Of a stretch of DNA of 64,000 nt, positions 25,444 to 33,188 are shown in pieces (positions within the stretch are counted from its first letter, which is position 1; every line of letters begins with the position of its first letter). Source of the DNA: Cellulosimicrobium cellulans. GTDB lineage: Bacteria; Actinomycetota; Actinomycetes; Actinomycetales; Cellulomonadaceae. The stretch spans positions 1,426,001-1,490,000 of the forward strand of contig NZ_JAFBCN010000001.1 of the NCBI RefSeq assembly GCF_016907755.1. The letters are read 5' to 3'. The position numbers and the translations under genes are program-made. Below the pieces are notes generated by a model, which worked only from the letters and a program-made list of their open reading frames with translations, had not been told where the DNA came from and did not search any database.

Positions 25444-26298
25444 GTGCAGCTCGTCCGACTCGGCCCCCTCGGCCAGGAGCGTCCCGCCGTCCGCGAGGAC
25501 GGGGTCGTGTACTCCCTCGACCCGCTCACCGCCGAGATCGACGGCGCGTTCCTCGCGACCGACGGCGTCGGCCGGGCCCGCGCGGCGCTCGCCGCGGGCG
25601 CGCTCCCCGTGCTCGACGGCGCGGACGACCTGCGCGTCGGCGCACCGGTCGCGCGGCCCACGGCGGTCGTGTGCGTCGGGATGAACTACGCGGAGCACGC
25701 CGCCGAGTCCGGCTCGACCCCGCCCGACGTCCCGATCGTCTTCTGGAAGCACTCGAACACCGTCGTCGGCCCGTACGACGACGTCCTCGTGCCGCCCGGC
25801 GCGACGACCGTCGACTGGGAGGTCGAGCTCGGCGTCGTGATCGGCCGCCGGGCGCGCTACCTGTCGTCGCCCCAGGAGGCGCTCGACCACGTCGCGGGCT
25901 ACGTCCTGTCGCACGACGTCTCCGAGCGCGACTACCAGATGAAGGTCTCCGGCGGGCAGTGGTCCAAGGGCAAGAGCTGCGAGACGTTCAACCCGCTCGG
26001 CCCGTGGCTCGTCCCCGCCGACGAGGTGGACGTCCAGAATCTCGGGCTCCGGTCCTGGGTCAACGGCGAGCCCCGCCAGGACTCGACGACGGCCGACATG
26101 ATCTTCGACGTCGCCTACCTCGTGCACCACCTGTCGCAGTACATGGTCCTCGAGCCCGGCGACCTCATCAACACCGGCACGCCCCAGGGCGTCGCGCTCT
26201 CGGGCCGGTTCCCGTACCTGCGCGACGGCGACGTCGTCGCGCTGGAGATCGACGGCCTGGGCCGCGCCGAGCAGCGCGTGCGCGACGCCGTGCGCTGA
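25444..26298 (+). CDS. Fumarylacetoacetate hydrolase (FAH) family protein
   Basis: A 284-residue FAH-family hydrolase. Metal-binding acidic residues lie in TTVDWEVELGVVIG (Glu, Glu) and SHDVSERDYQ (Asp). The loop QWSKGKSCETFNPLGPWLV and the C-terminal INTGTPQGVALSG are family hallmarks. Members cleave diketo acids or decarboxylate and isomerise; in oxidative L-fucose/L-rhamnose routes a relative splits 2,4-diketo-3-deoxy acids to pyruvate plus a hydroxy acid. GTG at 25444 follows AGGAG. It is the second gene after operator site G. Confidence 0.88.
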   Translation: MQLVRLGPLGQERPAVREDGVVYSLDPLTAEIDGAFLATDGVGRARAALAAGALPVLDGADDLRVGAPVARPTAVVCVGMNYAEHAAESGSTPPDVPIVFWKHSNTVVGPYDDVLVPPGATTVDWEVELGVVIGRRARYLSSPQEALDHVAGYVLSHDVSERDYQMKVSGGQWSKGKSCETFNPLGPWLVPADEVDVQNLGLRSWVNGEPRQDSTTADMIFDVAYLVHHLSQYMVLEPGDLINTGTPQGVALSGRFPYLRDGDVVALEIDGLGRAEQRVRDAVR

Positions 26299-26337
26299 GC
26301 CTCGACCGCCGCCTGCCCGCGTCTGGCTCCCTCCCGC

Positions 26338-27216
26338 TCAGCCGGCGAAGGGGAGCGCGGGCAGGCCGCGCACCCCGGGTCGCGCGACGTACAGCGACCC
26401 CGACGCGGCCTCGTCCGGGCCGGGCGTCCCGAAGCCCTGGCGCGACGTCGTGACGTACAGCTCGTCGAGCCCGTCGCCGCCGAACGTGCACGCGCTGACC
26501 TGCGACACCGGGAGCGGGACGACGGCGTCGAGCGTGCCGTCGGGGGAGTAGCGGCGGACGGCGGCGCCGCCCCAGAGCGCGACCCAGACGCCGCCCTCGG
26601 TGTCGACGGCGATCCCGTCGGGCAGGCCGTCGGCGGGGTCCACCGCGACGAAGGGGCGGCGTCGCACGAGCCCGCGCGGGTCCTCCGCGGCCGGCACCAC
26701 GTCGAGCACGTCGATGCGGTGCGTGAGCGAGTCGGTCCAGTAGGCGCGCGTCCCGTCGGGGGAGAAGGCGAGCCCGTTCGCGCACGTCACGTCCTCGACG
26801 ACGACCCGCGACGCGCCGTCCGCCTCGACGCGGAACAGCGAGCTGGCTCCCGCGCGTGCGCCGTCGGCCATGCCGCCCGCGTAGAAGGCGCCGTCGGGGC
26901 CGGCCGCGCCCTCGTTGAGGCGGACCGTGGGGTCGTCGAAGAGCGCCGGGAGCGCCCGCACGGGCGAGCCGTCGGAGTCCGCGACCGCGAGCCCGCGGGC
27001 GAGCCCGACGACGAACCCGCCGCCGGTCCGCGGCCGCACCACGGCCGCGTGGTCGCCCACGTGGAGACGCTCGACGGCGCCGTCCGCGCGCAGCGTGAGC
27101 AGGTCGCCCGCGAGCATGTCGAGCCAGCGCAGGCCGCCCCACGACGGCGACCAGACGGGACCCTCCCCGTGGTGCGCGACGGGTCCGGTGACGTTCTCCA
27201 CGGCGATCTGGGGCAC
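26338..27216 (-). CDS. SMP-30/gluconolactonase family protein
   Basis: A 292-residue six-bladed beta-propeller lactonase. Metal-site residues typical of the family are visible: Glu in HGEGPVWSPS, Asn in CANGLAFSPDG, Asp in GLPDGIAVDTEGGVW. It would hydrolyse a sugar lactone to the acid, fitting between the sugar dehydrogenases and the dehydratase. I place the start at GTG 27216, which has GGGGAGG eight bases upstream, rather than GTG 27246. It is convergent with the FAH gene and lacks the regulon operator. Confidence 0.85.
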   Translation of the reverse strand: MPQIAVENVTGPVAHHGEGPVWSPSWGGLRWLDMLAGDLLTLRADGAVERLHVGDHAAVVRPRTGGGFVVGLARGLAVADSDGSPVRALPALFDDPTVRLNEGAAGPDGAFYAGGMADGARAGASSLFRVEADGASRVVVEDVTCANGLAFSPDGTRAYWTDSLTHRIDVLDVVPAAEDPRGLVRRRPFVAVDPADGLPDGIAVDTEGGVWVALWGGAAVRRYSPDGTLDAVVPLPVSQVSACTFGGDGLDELYVTTSRQGFGTPGPDEAASGSLYVARPGVRGLPALPFAG

Positions 27217-27262
27217 CGGACCATCCTCCCCGACGCGCACGGTCACGGCGGACGCCGAGGGC

Positions 27263-28186
27263 TCACGACCGCCCGAGCTCGACCGGCTCCGTGACCACGT
27301 CCACCATCGCCTCGCCCCGCAGCACGGTGATCTCGAGGCGACGCCCGATCGCCTCGTCGAGCATGAGGCGCTGGAGCGACTGCGCCTCGACCGTGTCGGT
27401 GCCGCCCGCCCGGATCATCAGGTCGCCGACGCGCAGCCCGGCCGTGTCGGCGGGGCTCCCGGGGACGACGTGGACCACGCGGAGCGCCTGGTCGTGGCCC
27501 GTGCGCGCGGCGAGGTCGGGCGCGACGGCGACCGGCTGGCTCGCGACCCCCAGGTACGCGCGCCGCACCCGACCGTCCCGGACGAGCGCGTCGACGATGC
27601 GCCGGCTCGTCGCGTTCATGGGGACCGCCAGCCCGAGCCCGACGCCCGCGACCGCCGTGCTGATGCCGACGACGCGTGCGTCGGCGGTCGCGAGCGCGCC
27701 GCCGGAGCTCCCCGGGTTGAGCGCGGCGTCGGTCTGGATCACGTCCTCGACGATGCGCGCCGCCGTCCCGTCCCGCGTCGGCAGCGAGCGCCCGAGCGCG
27801 CTCACGACGCCGGCCGTCACCGTCCCCGAGAGTCCCAGCGGGCTCCCGATCGCGACGACGAGCTGACCGACGACGAGCCCGTCGGCGTCGCCCAGCGCCA
27901 CCGGGTCCGGGGTCTCGCCGCGGGCGCGCACGACCGCCAGGTCGGAGAGCACGTCGGTGCCGACGACGTCGAAGGGTCGGGTCGTGCCGTCGGAGAACGC
28001 CGCGGTGCCGCGCGTCGCGGGGCCGACCACGTGGGCGTTCGTCAGCAGGAGGCCGTCGGCCGTGAGCACGACCGCCGAGCCGCCGGCCTCGCGCGCCCCG
28101 TGCCGCAGCCGCAGCGCCGCGACGGCCGGCATGACGCGGGCCGCGACGCCCGAGACGGTCCGCGAGTAGTCGTCGAGAGGGCCCAT
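27263..28186 (-). CDS. HtrA-like trypsin-family protease with PDZ domain
   Basis: A 307-residue S1C protease. The catalytic triad is His in LLTNAHVVG, Asp in VLSDLAVVRA and Ser in NPGSSGGALA. A PDZ domain occupies roughly residues 205-300 (GSPADTAGLRVGDLMIRAGG). Unlike DegP or actinobacterial HtrA it has no signal peptide or membrane anchor, so it appears cytoplasmic. It is divergent from the Trp-leader/trpS unit, separated by 87 bases. Confidence 0.88.
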   Translation of the reverse strand: MGPLDDYSRTVSGVAARVMPAVAALRLRHGAREAGGSAVVLTADGLLLTNAHVVGPATRGTAAFSDGTTRPFDVVGTDVLSDLAVVRARGETPDPVALGDADGLVVGQLVVAIGSPLGLSGTVTAGVVSALGRSLPTRDGTAARIVEDVIQTDAALNPGSSGGALATADARVVGISTAVAGVGLGLAVPMNATSRRIVDALVRDGRVRRAYLGVASQPVAVAPDLAARTGHDQALRVVHVVPGSPADTAGLRVGDLMIRAGGTDTVEAQSLQRLMLDEAIGRRLEITVLRGEAMVDVVTEPVELGRS

Positions 28187-28273
28187 GTCGGGTCAACGCC
28201 GGATGCGGACGAGGCCGTCCGGCGTTCACCGTCGGCGGACGGGACGCCGCCCGCCGAGGCGTAGGGTGATCGC

Positions 28274-28315
28274 ATGATCACGCAGAGCTGGTGGTGGCTG
28301 CCTCCGCAGCCGTGA
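28274..28315 (+). CDS. Trp-rich leader peptide of the trpS attenuator
   Basis: ATG to TGA encodes MITQSWWWLPPQP: 13 residues with three consecutive Trp codons at positions 6-8. It lies 112 bases upstream of a tryptophanyl-tRNA synthetase gene and overlaps the first hairpin of an attenuator. Ribosome stalling on the Trp codons when charged tRNA-Trp is scarce would remodel the RNA. No clear Shine-Dalgarno; TAGGGT at 28262-28267 could be a -10 for a leaderless start. Confidence 0.85.
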   Translation: MITQSWWWLPPQP

Positions 28316-28359
28316 CCAGTCCTGTCCACGTCCCGAGCTGCGCGCCGCAGCCGGGACGT
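28296..28359 (+). promoter_or_regulatory. Ribosome-mediated attenuator of trpS (mutually exclusive hairpins)
   Basis: Hairpin 1:2 is GGCTGC (28296-28301) with GCAGCC (28306-28311), overlapping the third Trp codon. Hairpin 3:4 pairs 28328-28335 plus GCTGCG (28337-28342) with CGCAGC (28346-28351) plus 28352-28359: 14 bp with one bulge, terminator-like but without a T-run. CGCAGC (28305-28310) can instead pair with GCTGCG (28337-28342), forming the alternative 2:3 antiterminator. The layout matches known actinobacterial trp attenuation. CTCTCC (28374-28379) can also pair with the trpS ribosome site (28418-28423). Confidence 0.78.
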
Positions 28360-28427
28360 CGTCATGTCCGGGCCTCTCCGGTCCTCGACCGGGCGTGGTG
28401 CGTGGCTCCCCATCGAAGGAGAGCACC

Positions 28428-29576
28428 ATGACCACGACCCTCGACCCGACCGAGACGATCCGTCCGACCGCTGCCGCACCGTCCGGTCCGTCGTCCGCAC
28501 CGCCGTCCTCGACCGCGTCCGTCGCCGCCGCGCGAGAGCGGTCCGCCGAGATCGAGGCGCGCCTCGCGACCGACCCGTCCGGGTTCCGGGTCCTCACCGG
28601 CGACCGCCCGACCGGCGCGCTGCACCTGGGCCACTACCTCGGCACCCTCGCGAACCGCGTCCGGCTCCAGGACGACGGCGTGGACGTCGTGCTCGTCGTC
28701 GCCGACTACCAGGTCATCACCGACCGCGACGACGCCGGCGACCTGCGCGGCACCGTCCGCGAGGTCGTCCTCGACTACCTGGCCGCCGGGATCGACCCCG
28801 CCCGGACGACGATCTTCGCCCACTCCGCCGTCCCCGCCCTCAACCAGCTCCTGCTCCCGTTCCTCAGCCTCGTCACGACGGCCGAGATCGAGCGCAACCC
28901 GACGGTCAAGGCCGAGGCCGCCGCAGCGGCGGCCCGGCAGGGGCGGCCCATGAGCGGCCTGCTGTTCACCTACCCCGTGCACCAGGCCGCCGACATCCTG
29001 TTCTGCCACGGCAACCTCGTCCCCGGCGGCCAGGACCAGCTCCCGCACGTCGAGATCACACGCACCATCGCGCGGCGCTTCAACCAGCGCTACGCCGCCG
29101 CGCAGCCGTACTTCCCCGAGCCCGACGTCCTGCTCGCGCCCGCCCCGACCGTCCTCGGCACCGACGGCCGCAAGATGAGCAAGTCCGCGGGCAACGCGCT
29201 CGAGCTGCGCGACGACGAGGACGCCACCGCGCGCTTCGTGCGCCGCCACCGCACCGACTCCGAGCGGCACGTCACCTACGAGCCCGAGCGTCGGCCGGAG
29301 GTCGCGAACCTCCTCACGCTCGGCGCGGTCGCCGCAGGGACGACGCCGGAGGCGCTCGCGGACGAGGTGGGGGTGGCAGGCGCGGGCCGGCTCAAGCACG
29401 TGGTGACCGAGGCGCTCGTCGAGCACCTGCGCCCCCTGCGCGCCCGGAGGCGAGCCCTCGCCGCCGGCGACGGCCCCGACCCGCTCGACGTGCTCCGCGA
29501 GGGCAACGCGCGGGCCGACGCGATCGCGGACCGCACCCTCGCCGACGTCCGCGACCTCATGGGCACGTCGTACTGA
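28428..29576 (+). CDS. trpS: Tryptophanyl-tRNA synthetase, probably auxiliary
   Basis: A 382-residue class I synthetase that charges tRNA-Trp. The HIGH-type signature is GALHLGHYLG (about residue 66) and KMSKS occurs in DGRKMSKSAGN (about residue 248); other family blocks are FTYPVHQAADILFC and VPGGQDQLPHVE. It is longer than standard bacterial TrpRS (about 330) because of a Ser/Ala/Pro N-terminal extension. ATG at 28428 follows GAAGGAG; GTG at 28395 is rejected. An attenuated trpS is known in Streptomyces for an auxiliary, indolmycin-resistant enzyme, so this may be a second, inducible copy (inference). Confidence 0.92.
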   Translation: MTTTLDPTETIRPTAAAPSGPSSAPPSSTASVAAARERSAEIEARLATDPSGFRVLTGDRPTGALHLGHYLGTLANRVRLQDDGVDVVLVVADYQVITDRDDAGDLRGTVREVVLDYLAAGIDPARTTIFAHSAVPALNQLLLPFLSLVTTAEIERNPTVKAEAAAAAARQGRPMSGLLFTYPVHQAADILFCHGNLVPGGQDQLPHVEITRTIARRFNQRYAAAQPYFPEPDVLLAPAPTVLGTDGRKMSKSAGNALELRDDEDATARFVRRHRTDSERHVTYEPERRPEVANLLTLGAVAAGTTPEALADEVGVAGAGRLKHVVTEALVEHLRPLRARRRALAAGDGPDPLDVLREGNARADAIADRTLADVRDLMGTSY

Positions 29577-29594
29577 CGCACGCTCACGGTTACA

Positions 29595-29621
29595 GGTCGG
29601 GGCGGCGATCCCGCCCCGACC
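29595..29621. terminator. Bidirectional terminator between trpS and membrane gene
   Basis: A perfect 11-bp inverted repeat (29595-29605 with 29611-29621, five-base loop) between the convergent stops at 29576 and 29623. Confidence 0.8.
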
Positions 29622-29622
29622 C

Positions 29623-30309
29623 TCAGACGTCCAGGCCGGCCCGGTCCACCTTGCGGTGGAAGCGCATGCCCGCGATGCCGCCGAGGACGGCGCCCACGAG
29701 GCTCACCACGGCGGCCGCGACGAGGGCGATGACACCGCCGGTCGTGAGGTCGCTCGCGCTCACCGGGATCTGGGGGAACGTGTTGAGCTGCGACAGCACG
29801 TTGTACTGGCTGCCCGCCACGAGGCCCAGCAGGGCGAGCACGATCGCGATGACCACGGCCCACAGCCACACCGCGACGCCCTGCTTCGCGCCGTCGAAGC
29901 GCGCCATGCGGCCCGCGACGTACCCGCCGCAGTAGTAGGCGACGAACAGCACCACGACCAGCACGATGCCGCCGACGATGCCGATCGTCTCCGCGTTCTC
30001 GGTCGCCTGGTCGACGGCCTCCTGGGCGTCGGTGGTGCCGGAGAGGCCGAAGGCCGCCCCCGCAGCGGCGGCCAGGCCGGTGAGGATGACGGCGGTCCCG
30101 GTGGCGGTGAGCCAGCCGAAGAAGGCGGAGCCGAGCTTGATGCCGCCGTACTCCTCCTTCTCGCGTGCCACGACCGACTCGCGGTCGCGTGCCACAGGTC
30201 CGGACGCGGCGCGCTCGTCGCGGGCAGGGTCCGCTCCGACGCGGTCGTCCCGCCGGTCGGGGTCGCGGGGATCGTTCTGGGGCGGGGTGACCCCGTAGCC
30301 GGTGCTCAT
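29623..30309 (-). CDS. Four-TM hypothetical membrane protein
   Basis: A 228-residue protein. Residues 1-50 are hydrophilic, charged and proline-rich; four hydrophobic segments follow (about 58-88, 107-132, 140-165, 192-215), the first containing FFGWLTATGTAVILTGL and the second AYYCGGYVAGRMARFDG. The CGGYVAGRMARFDGAKQG block recurs in uncharacterised actinobacterial membrane proteins. Its start overlaps the stop of the PRC-barrel gene (ATGA), so the two are co-translated; together they may belong to envelope or stress physiology (inference). Confidence 0.8.
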   Translation of the reverse strand: MSTGYGVTPPQNDPRDPDRRDDRVGADPARDERAASGPVARDRESVVAREKEEYGGIKLGSAFFGWLTATGTAVILTGLAAAAGAAFGLSGTTDAQEAVDQATENAETIGIVGGIVLVVVLFVAYYCGGYVAGRMARFDGAKQGVAVWLWAVVIAIVLALLGLVAGSQYNVLSQLNTFPQIPVSASDLTTGGVIALVAAAVVSLVGAVLGGIAGMRFHRKVDRAGLDV

Positions 30310-30965
30310 GACCGGTGCTCCTCTCGGGATGCGTCTCCTGTGGACGTGCCGCCCGTGGCGCTCGCGTCACGAGGCTCTGCCGCCGGAGGGACCGCGTCGG
30401 CCGGGACGGCCTCGGCGATGTACTCGGTGACGACGTACCGACGCAGGCGGTACGTGTCGCCCGTGGCGGGCCCGGGACGAGGACTCGTCCCGCCGGGTGC
30501 GACCGCCGCGTCGTCCGCGGCCGGACCGGCGGCGTGCCTGCCGACCACGCCCTCGTCGCCCGCTGCGCCGTCGCTCGCGACACCCTCGCTCGCGGCGTCC
30601 TCTCGTCGGGACCTCTCGTCGTGGGAGGGGTTGGCGTCGGCGGAGGTCGAGCGACCTCCGTAGTAGCGGTAGAGCTCCGCCTCCTCCTCGAGCGAGAGGT
30701 GTCCCTCGGAGTCGTCGACCCGGGGAGCGCCCTTGACCGTGTCCTTGGTGTACGGGACGCGGATCTCGTCGCCCTGGACGTCCGCGTCCGCGAGGGGCAC
30801 GAAGGACTCGGCGGTGCCGAACAGGCCGGTCTTGACCGTCACCCACGCGGGCTCGCCGCTGTGGTCGTCGAGGAAGACCTGGCCGACCTTGCCGACCTTC
30901 TCACCGGCCTGCGAGACGACGGTGCCGCCGGAGAGCAGCCTCTCGATCTGGTCCGTGCTGATCAT
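30306..30965 (-). CDS. PRC-barrel domain protein
   Basis: A 219-residue cytoplasmic protein. Residues 1-95 form a PRC-barrel-like beta domain (GGTVVSQAGEKVGKVGQVFL, then EPAWVTVKTGLFG). The remainder is an Ala/Gly/Asp/Pro-rich low-complexity linker ending in a short conserved patch (TYRLRRYVVTEYIAEAV). PRC-barrels bind RNA or protein partners and occur in stress proteins; no specific function can be given. ATG at 30965 follows GAAGGAC. It forms a two-gene unit with the membrane protein downstream. Confidence 0.83.
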   Translation of the reverse strand: MISTDQIERLLSGGTVVSQAGEKVGKVGQVFLDDHSGEPAWVTVKTGLFGTAESFVPLADADVQGDEIRVPYTKDTVKGAPRVDDSEGHLSLEEEAELYRYYGGRSTSADANPSHDERSRREDAASEGVASDGAAGDEGVVGRHAAGPAADDAAVAPGGTSPRPGPATGDTYRLRRYVVTEYIAEAVPADAVPPAAEPRDASATGGTSTGDASREEHRS

Positions 30966-31118
30966 GATGGGTCCTTCGGACGGTGCTGCACCGAGGCCCG
31001 TCTGCTGGAGCCGACACCTCCATCGTGCGAGCGTGCACGGGCGCACGCACGTGGGCGGCACGCGTCCCGCACCGCGTCACCCGCGCGTGGGCGACGCGGC
31101 GCGGTCGCGGCCGGCGGG

Positions 31119-33071
31119 TCAGGCGCCGAGGCGGTCCCGCAGCCGGGCGAGCTGCGCCCAGAGCTCGTCGGGGACGCGGTTGCCGAACGTGTCGAAGAAC
31201 TCGGCGGTCAGCTCGGCCTCGGCGAGCCACTGCTCGGGCGAGACGTCGAACAGGGCGTCGAGGTCGCCGTCGTCCAGGTGGAGGCCACCGAGCTCGAGCG
31301 CACCGGGCGCAGGGAGCAGGCCGACGGGGCTCTTGACCGCGCCGCAGTCGGTACGCACGCCGCGCGAGCGGTCGACCTGCGCCGCGATCCACGCGAGCAC
31401 GCGCGAGTTCTCGCCGAACCCGGGCCACAGGAAGCGGCCGTCGGCGTCCTTGCGGAACCAGTTGACCTGGAAGACCTTCGGTCGCTTGTCGGGGTCGAGC
31501 GACGCCCCGACGCGCAGCCAGTGCGCCCAGTGGTCGGCCATGTTGTAGCCGCAGAAGGGCAGCATGGCGAACGGGTCGCGGCGCAGGGCGCCGACGGTGC
31601 CCTCGGCGGCGGCCGTCTGCTCGGAGGAGATGGTCGCGCCCATGAAGACGCCGTGCTCCCACCCGTACGCCTGCGCGACGAGCGGGACGTTCGTCGCGCG
31701 GCGTCCGCCGAACACGATCGCGTCGATCGGCACGCCCTCGGGGTCCTCCCACGAGTCGGCGATCGTGGGGCACTGCGCCGCGGCGACCGTGAACCGCGAG
31801 TTCGGGTGCGCGGCGGGGCGGCCGGAGTCGGGCGTCCAGTCCTGGCCGGTCCAGTCGATCAGGTGCGCGGGCGGCTCGGGGGTCAGGCCCTCCCACCAGA
31901 CGTCGCCGTCGTCGGTGAGCGCGACGTTCGTGAAGATCGTGTCGCGCGCGAACGTCTCGACCGCTGCGGGGTTGGTCTCGGCGCCGGTGCCGGGCGCGAC
32001 GCCGAAGAAGCCCGCCTCGGGGTTGATGGCGCGCAGGCGGCCGTCGGGACCGGGGCGCAGCCACGCGATGTCGTCCCCGATCGTCTCGACCGTCCAGCCG
32101 GGGATCGTCGGGCGCAGCATCGCGAGGTTCGTCTTGCCGCACGCCGACGGGAAGGCGGCCGCCAGGTGGTAGGCGCGGCCCTCGGGCGACGTCGCGCGGA
32201 TGAGCAGCATGTGCTCGGCGAGCCAGCCCTCGTCGCGCGCCATCGCGGACGCGATGCGCAGCGCGAAGCACTTCTTGCCCAGCAGGGCGTTGCCGCCGTA
32301 CCCGGAGCCGTACGACCAGATCTCGCGCGTCTCGGGGAAGTGGACGATGTACTTCGTGTCGTTGCACGGCCACGGCACGTCCTCGGCGACCGCGCCCGTG
32401 TCGTCGACCAGGGGCGCGCCGACCGAGTGGACGGCCGGGACGAACGCGGCCCCGGCGTCGATGAGGTCCATGACGGCCGTCCCGACGCGCGTCATGATCC
32501 CCATGCTGACGACGACGTACGGTGAGTCGGTCACCTGGATGCCGACCTGCGAGATGGGGCCGCCCACCGGGCCCATCGAGAACGGGACGACGTACAGGGT
32601 CCGGCCGCGCATCGCGCCGTCGAACACCCCGCGCAGCTCGGCCCGCATGACCTCGGGCTCGCGCCAGTTGTTCGTCGGGCCCGCGTCGACCTCGTCGCGC
32701 GAGCAGATGAACGTGCGCGACTCGACGCGCGCGACGTCGCTCGGGTCGGACCGCGCGAGGTAGCTGCCCGGCCGCAGCTCCGGGTCGAGGGGGAGCAGCG
32801 TCCCGGCGTCGACGAGCAGGTCGGTCAGCCGCTGCTTCTCCGCCGCGGAGCCGTCGCACCACACGATCGCGTCCGGCTCGGTGAGGTTCGCGATCTCGCG
32901 CACCCACGCGCGGGCGTCGCGGGGCCGCGGGTCGCCGTCCCGGGAGCCGACGGCGGAGCCCGGGTTCGTGCCGGACGTCGCCACCAGGCCGACGAGGTCG
33001 GTCTCGACGTCGTCGAGCAGGGCGGCAGACCGCGTGCGGCGGGTGCGGGCGGTGCGGGCGGCAGTGGTCAT
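31119..33071 (-). CDS. pckG: Phosphoenolpyruvate carboxykinase (GTP)
   Basis: A 650-residue GTP-dependent PEPCK converting oxaloacetate to PEP in gluconeogenesis. Signatures: P-loop-like [12 protein letters not shown], the Mn site region [20 protein letters not shown], and the C-terminal [16 protein letters not shown]. Length exceeds the usual ~610 because of an Ala/Arg/Thr-rich N-terminal tail. ATG at 33071 follows GGGAG. It is divergent from a RamB-like regulator that probably ties its expression to acetate/propionate use. Confidence 0.97.
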   Translation of the reverse strand: MTTAARTARTRRTRSAALLDDVETDLVGLVATSGTNPGSAVGSRDGDPRPRDARAWVREIANLTEPDAIVWCDGSAAEKQRLTDLLVDAGTLLPLDPELRPGSYLARSDPSDVARVESRTFICSRDEVDAGPTNNWREPEVMRAELRGVFDGAMRGRTLYVVPFSMGPVGGPISQVGIQVTDSPYVVVSMGIMTRVGTAVMDLIDAGAAFVPAVHSVGAPLVDDTGAVAEDVPWPCNDTKYIVHFPETREIWSYGSGYGGNALLGKKCFALRIASAMARDEGWLAEHMLLIRATSPEGRAYHLAAAFPSACGKTNLAMLRPTIPGWTVETIGDDIAWLRPGPDGRLRAINPEAGFFGVAPGTGAETNPAAVETFARDTIFTNVALTDDGDVWWEGLTPEPPAHLIDWTGQDWTPDSGRPAAHPNSRFTVAAAQCPTIADSWEDPEGVPIDAIVFGGRRATNVPLVAQAYGWEHGVFMGATISSEQTAAAEGTVGALRRDPFAMLPFCGYNMADHWAHWLRVGASLDPDKRPKVFQVNWFRKDADGRFLWPGFGENSRVLAWIAAQVDRSRGVRTDCGAVKSPVGLLPAPGALELGGLHLDDGDLDALFDVSPEQWLAEAELTAEFFDTFGNRVPDELWAQLARLRDRLGA

Positions 33072-33170
33072 GGGGTGCTCCCTGGGGTCGGCGGTGGCCT
33101 CGTGCTCCCTCCACCCTCGTGCTGCATGGCGGCAGTTTTCGAGCCCGGACGCTGTGAAGATTCGTCGATC

Positions 33171-33185
33171 TTGACGTACCGTCAA
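33171..33185. promoter_or_regulatory. Inverted repeat between pckG and RamB-like gene
   Basis: TTGACG-TAC-CGTCAA, a perfect repeat ending three bases before the RamB-like ATG. AAGAT/ATCTT (33157-33161 and 33168-33172) forms a second repeat abutting it. Probable operator for autoregulation and/or pckG control. Confidence 0.55.
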
Positions 33186-33188
33186 GCC

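Noticed and set aside
24331-26298. A single 655-codon plus-strand frame covering the FAH gene and the region before it
   Set aside because: The part before 25444 is the shadow of the hydroxyacid dehydrogenase in another frame; GTG 25444 has AGGAG and the FAH N-terminus.
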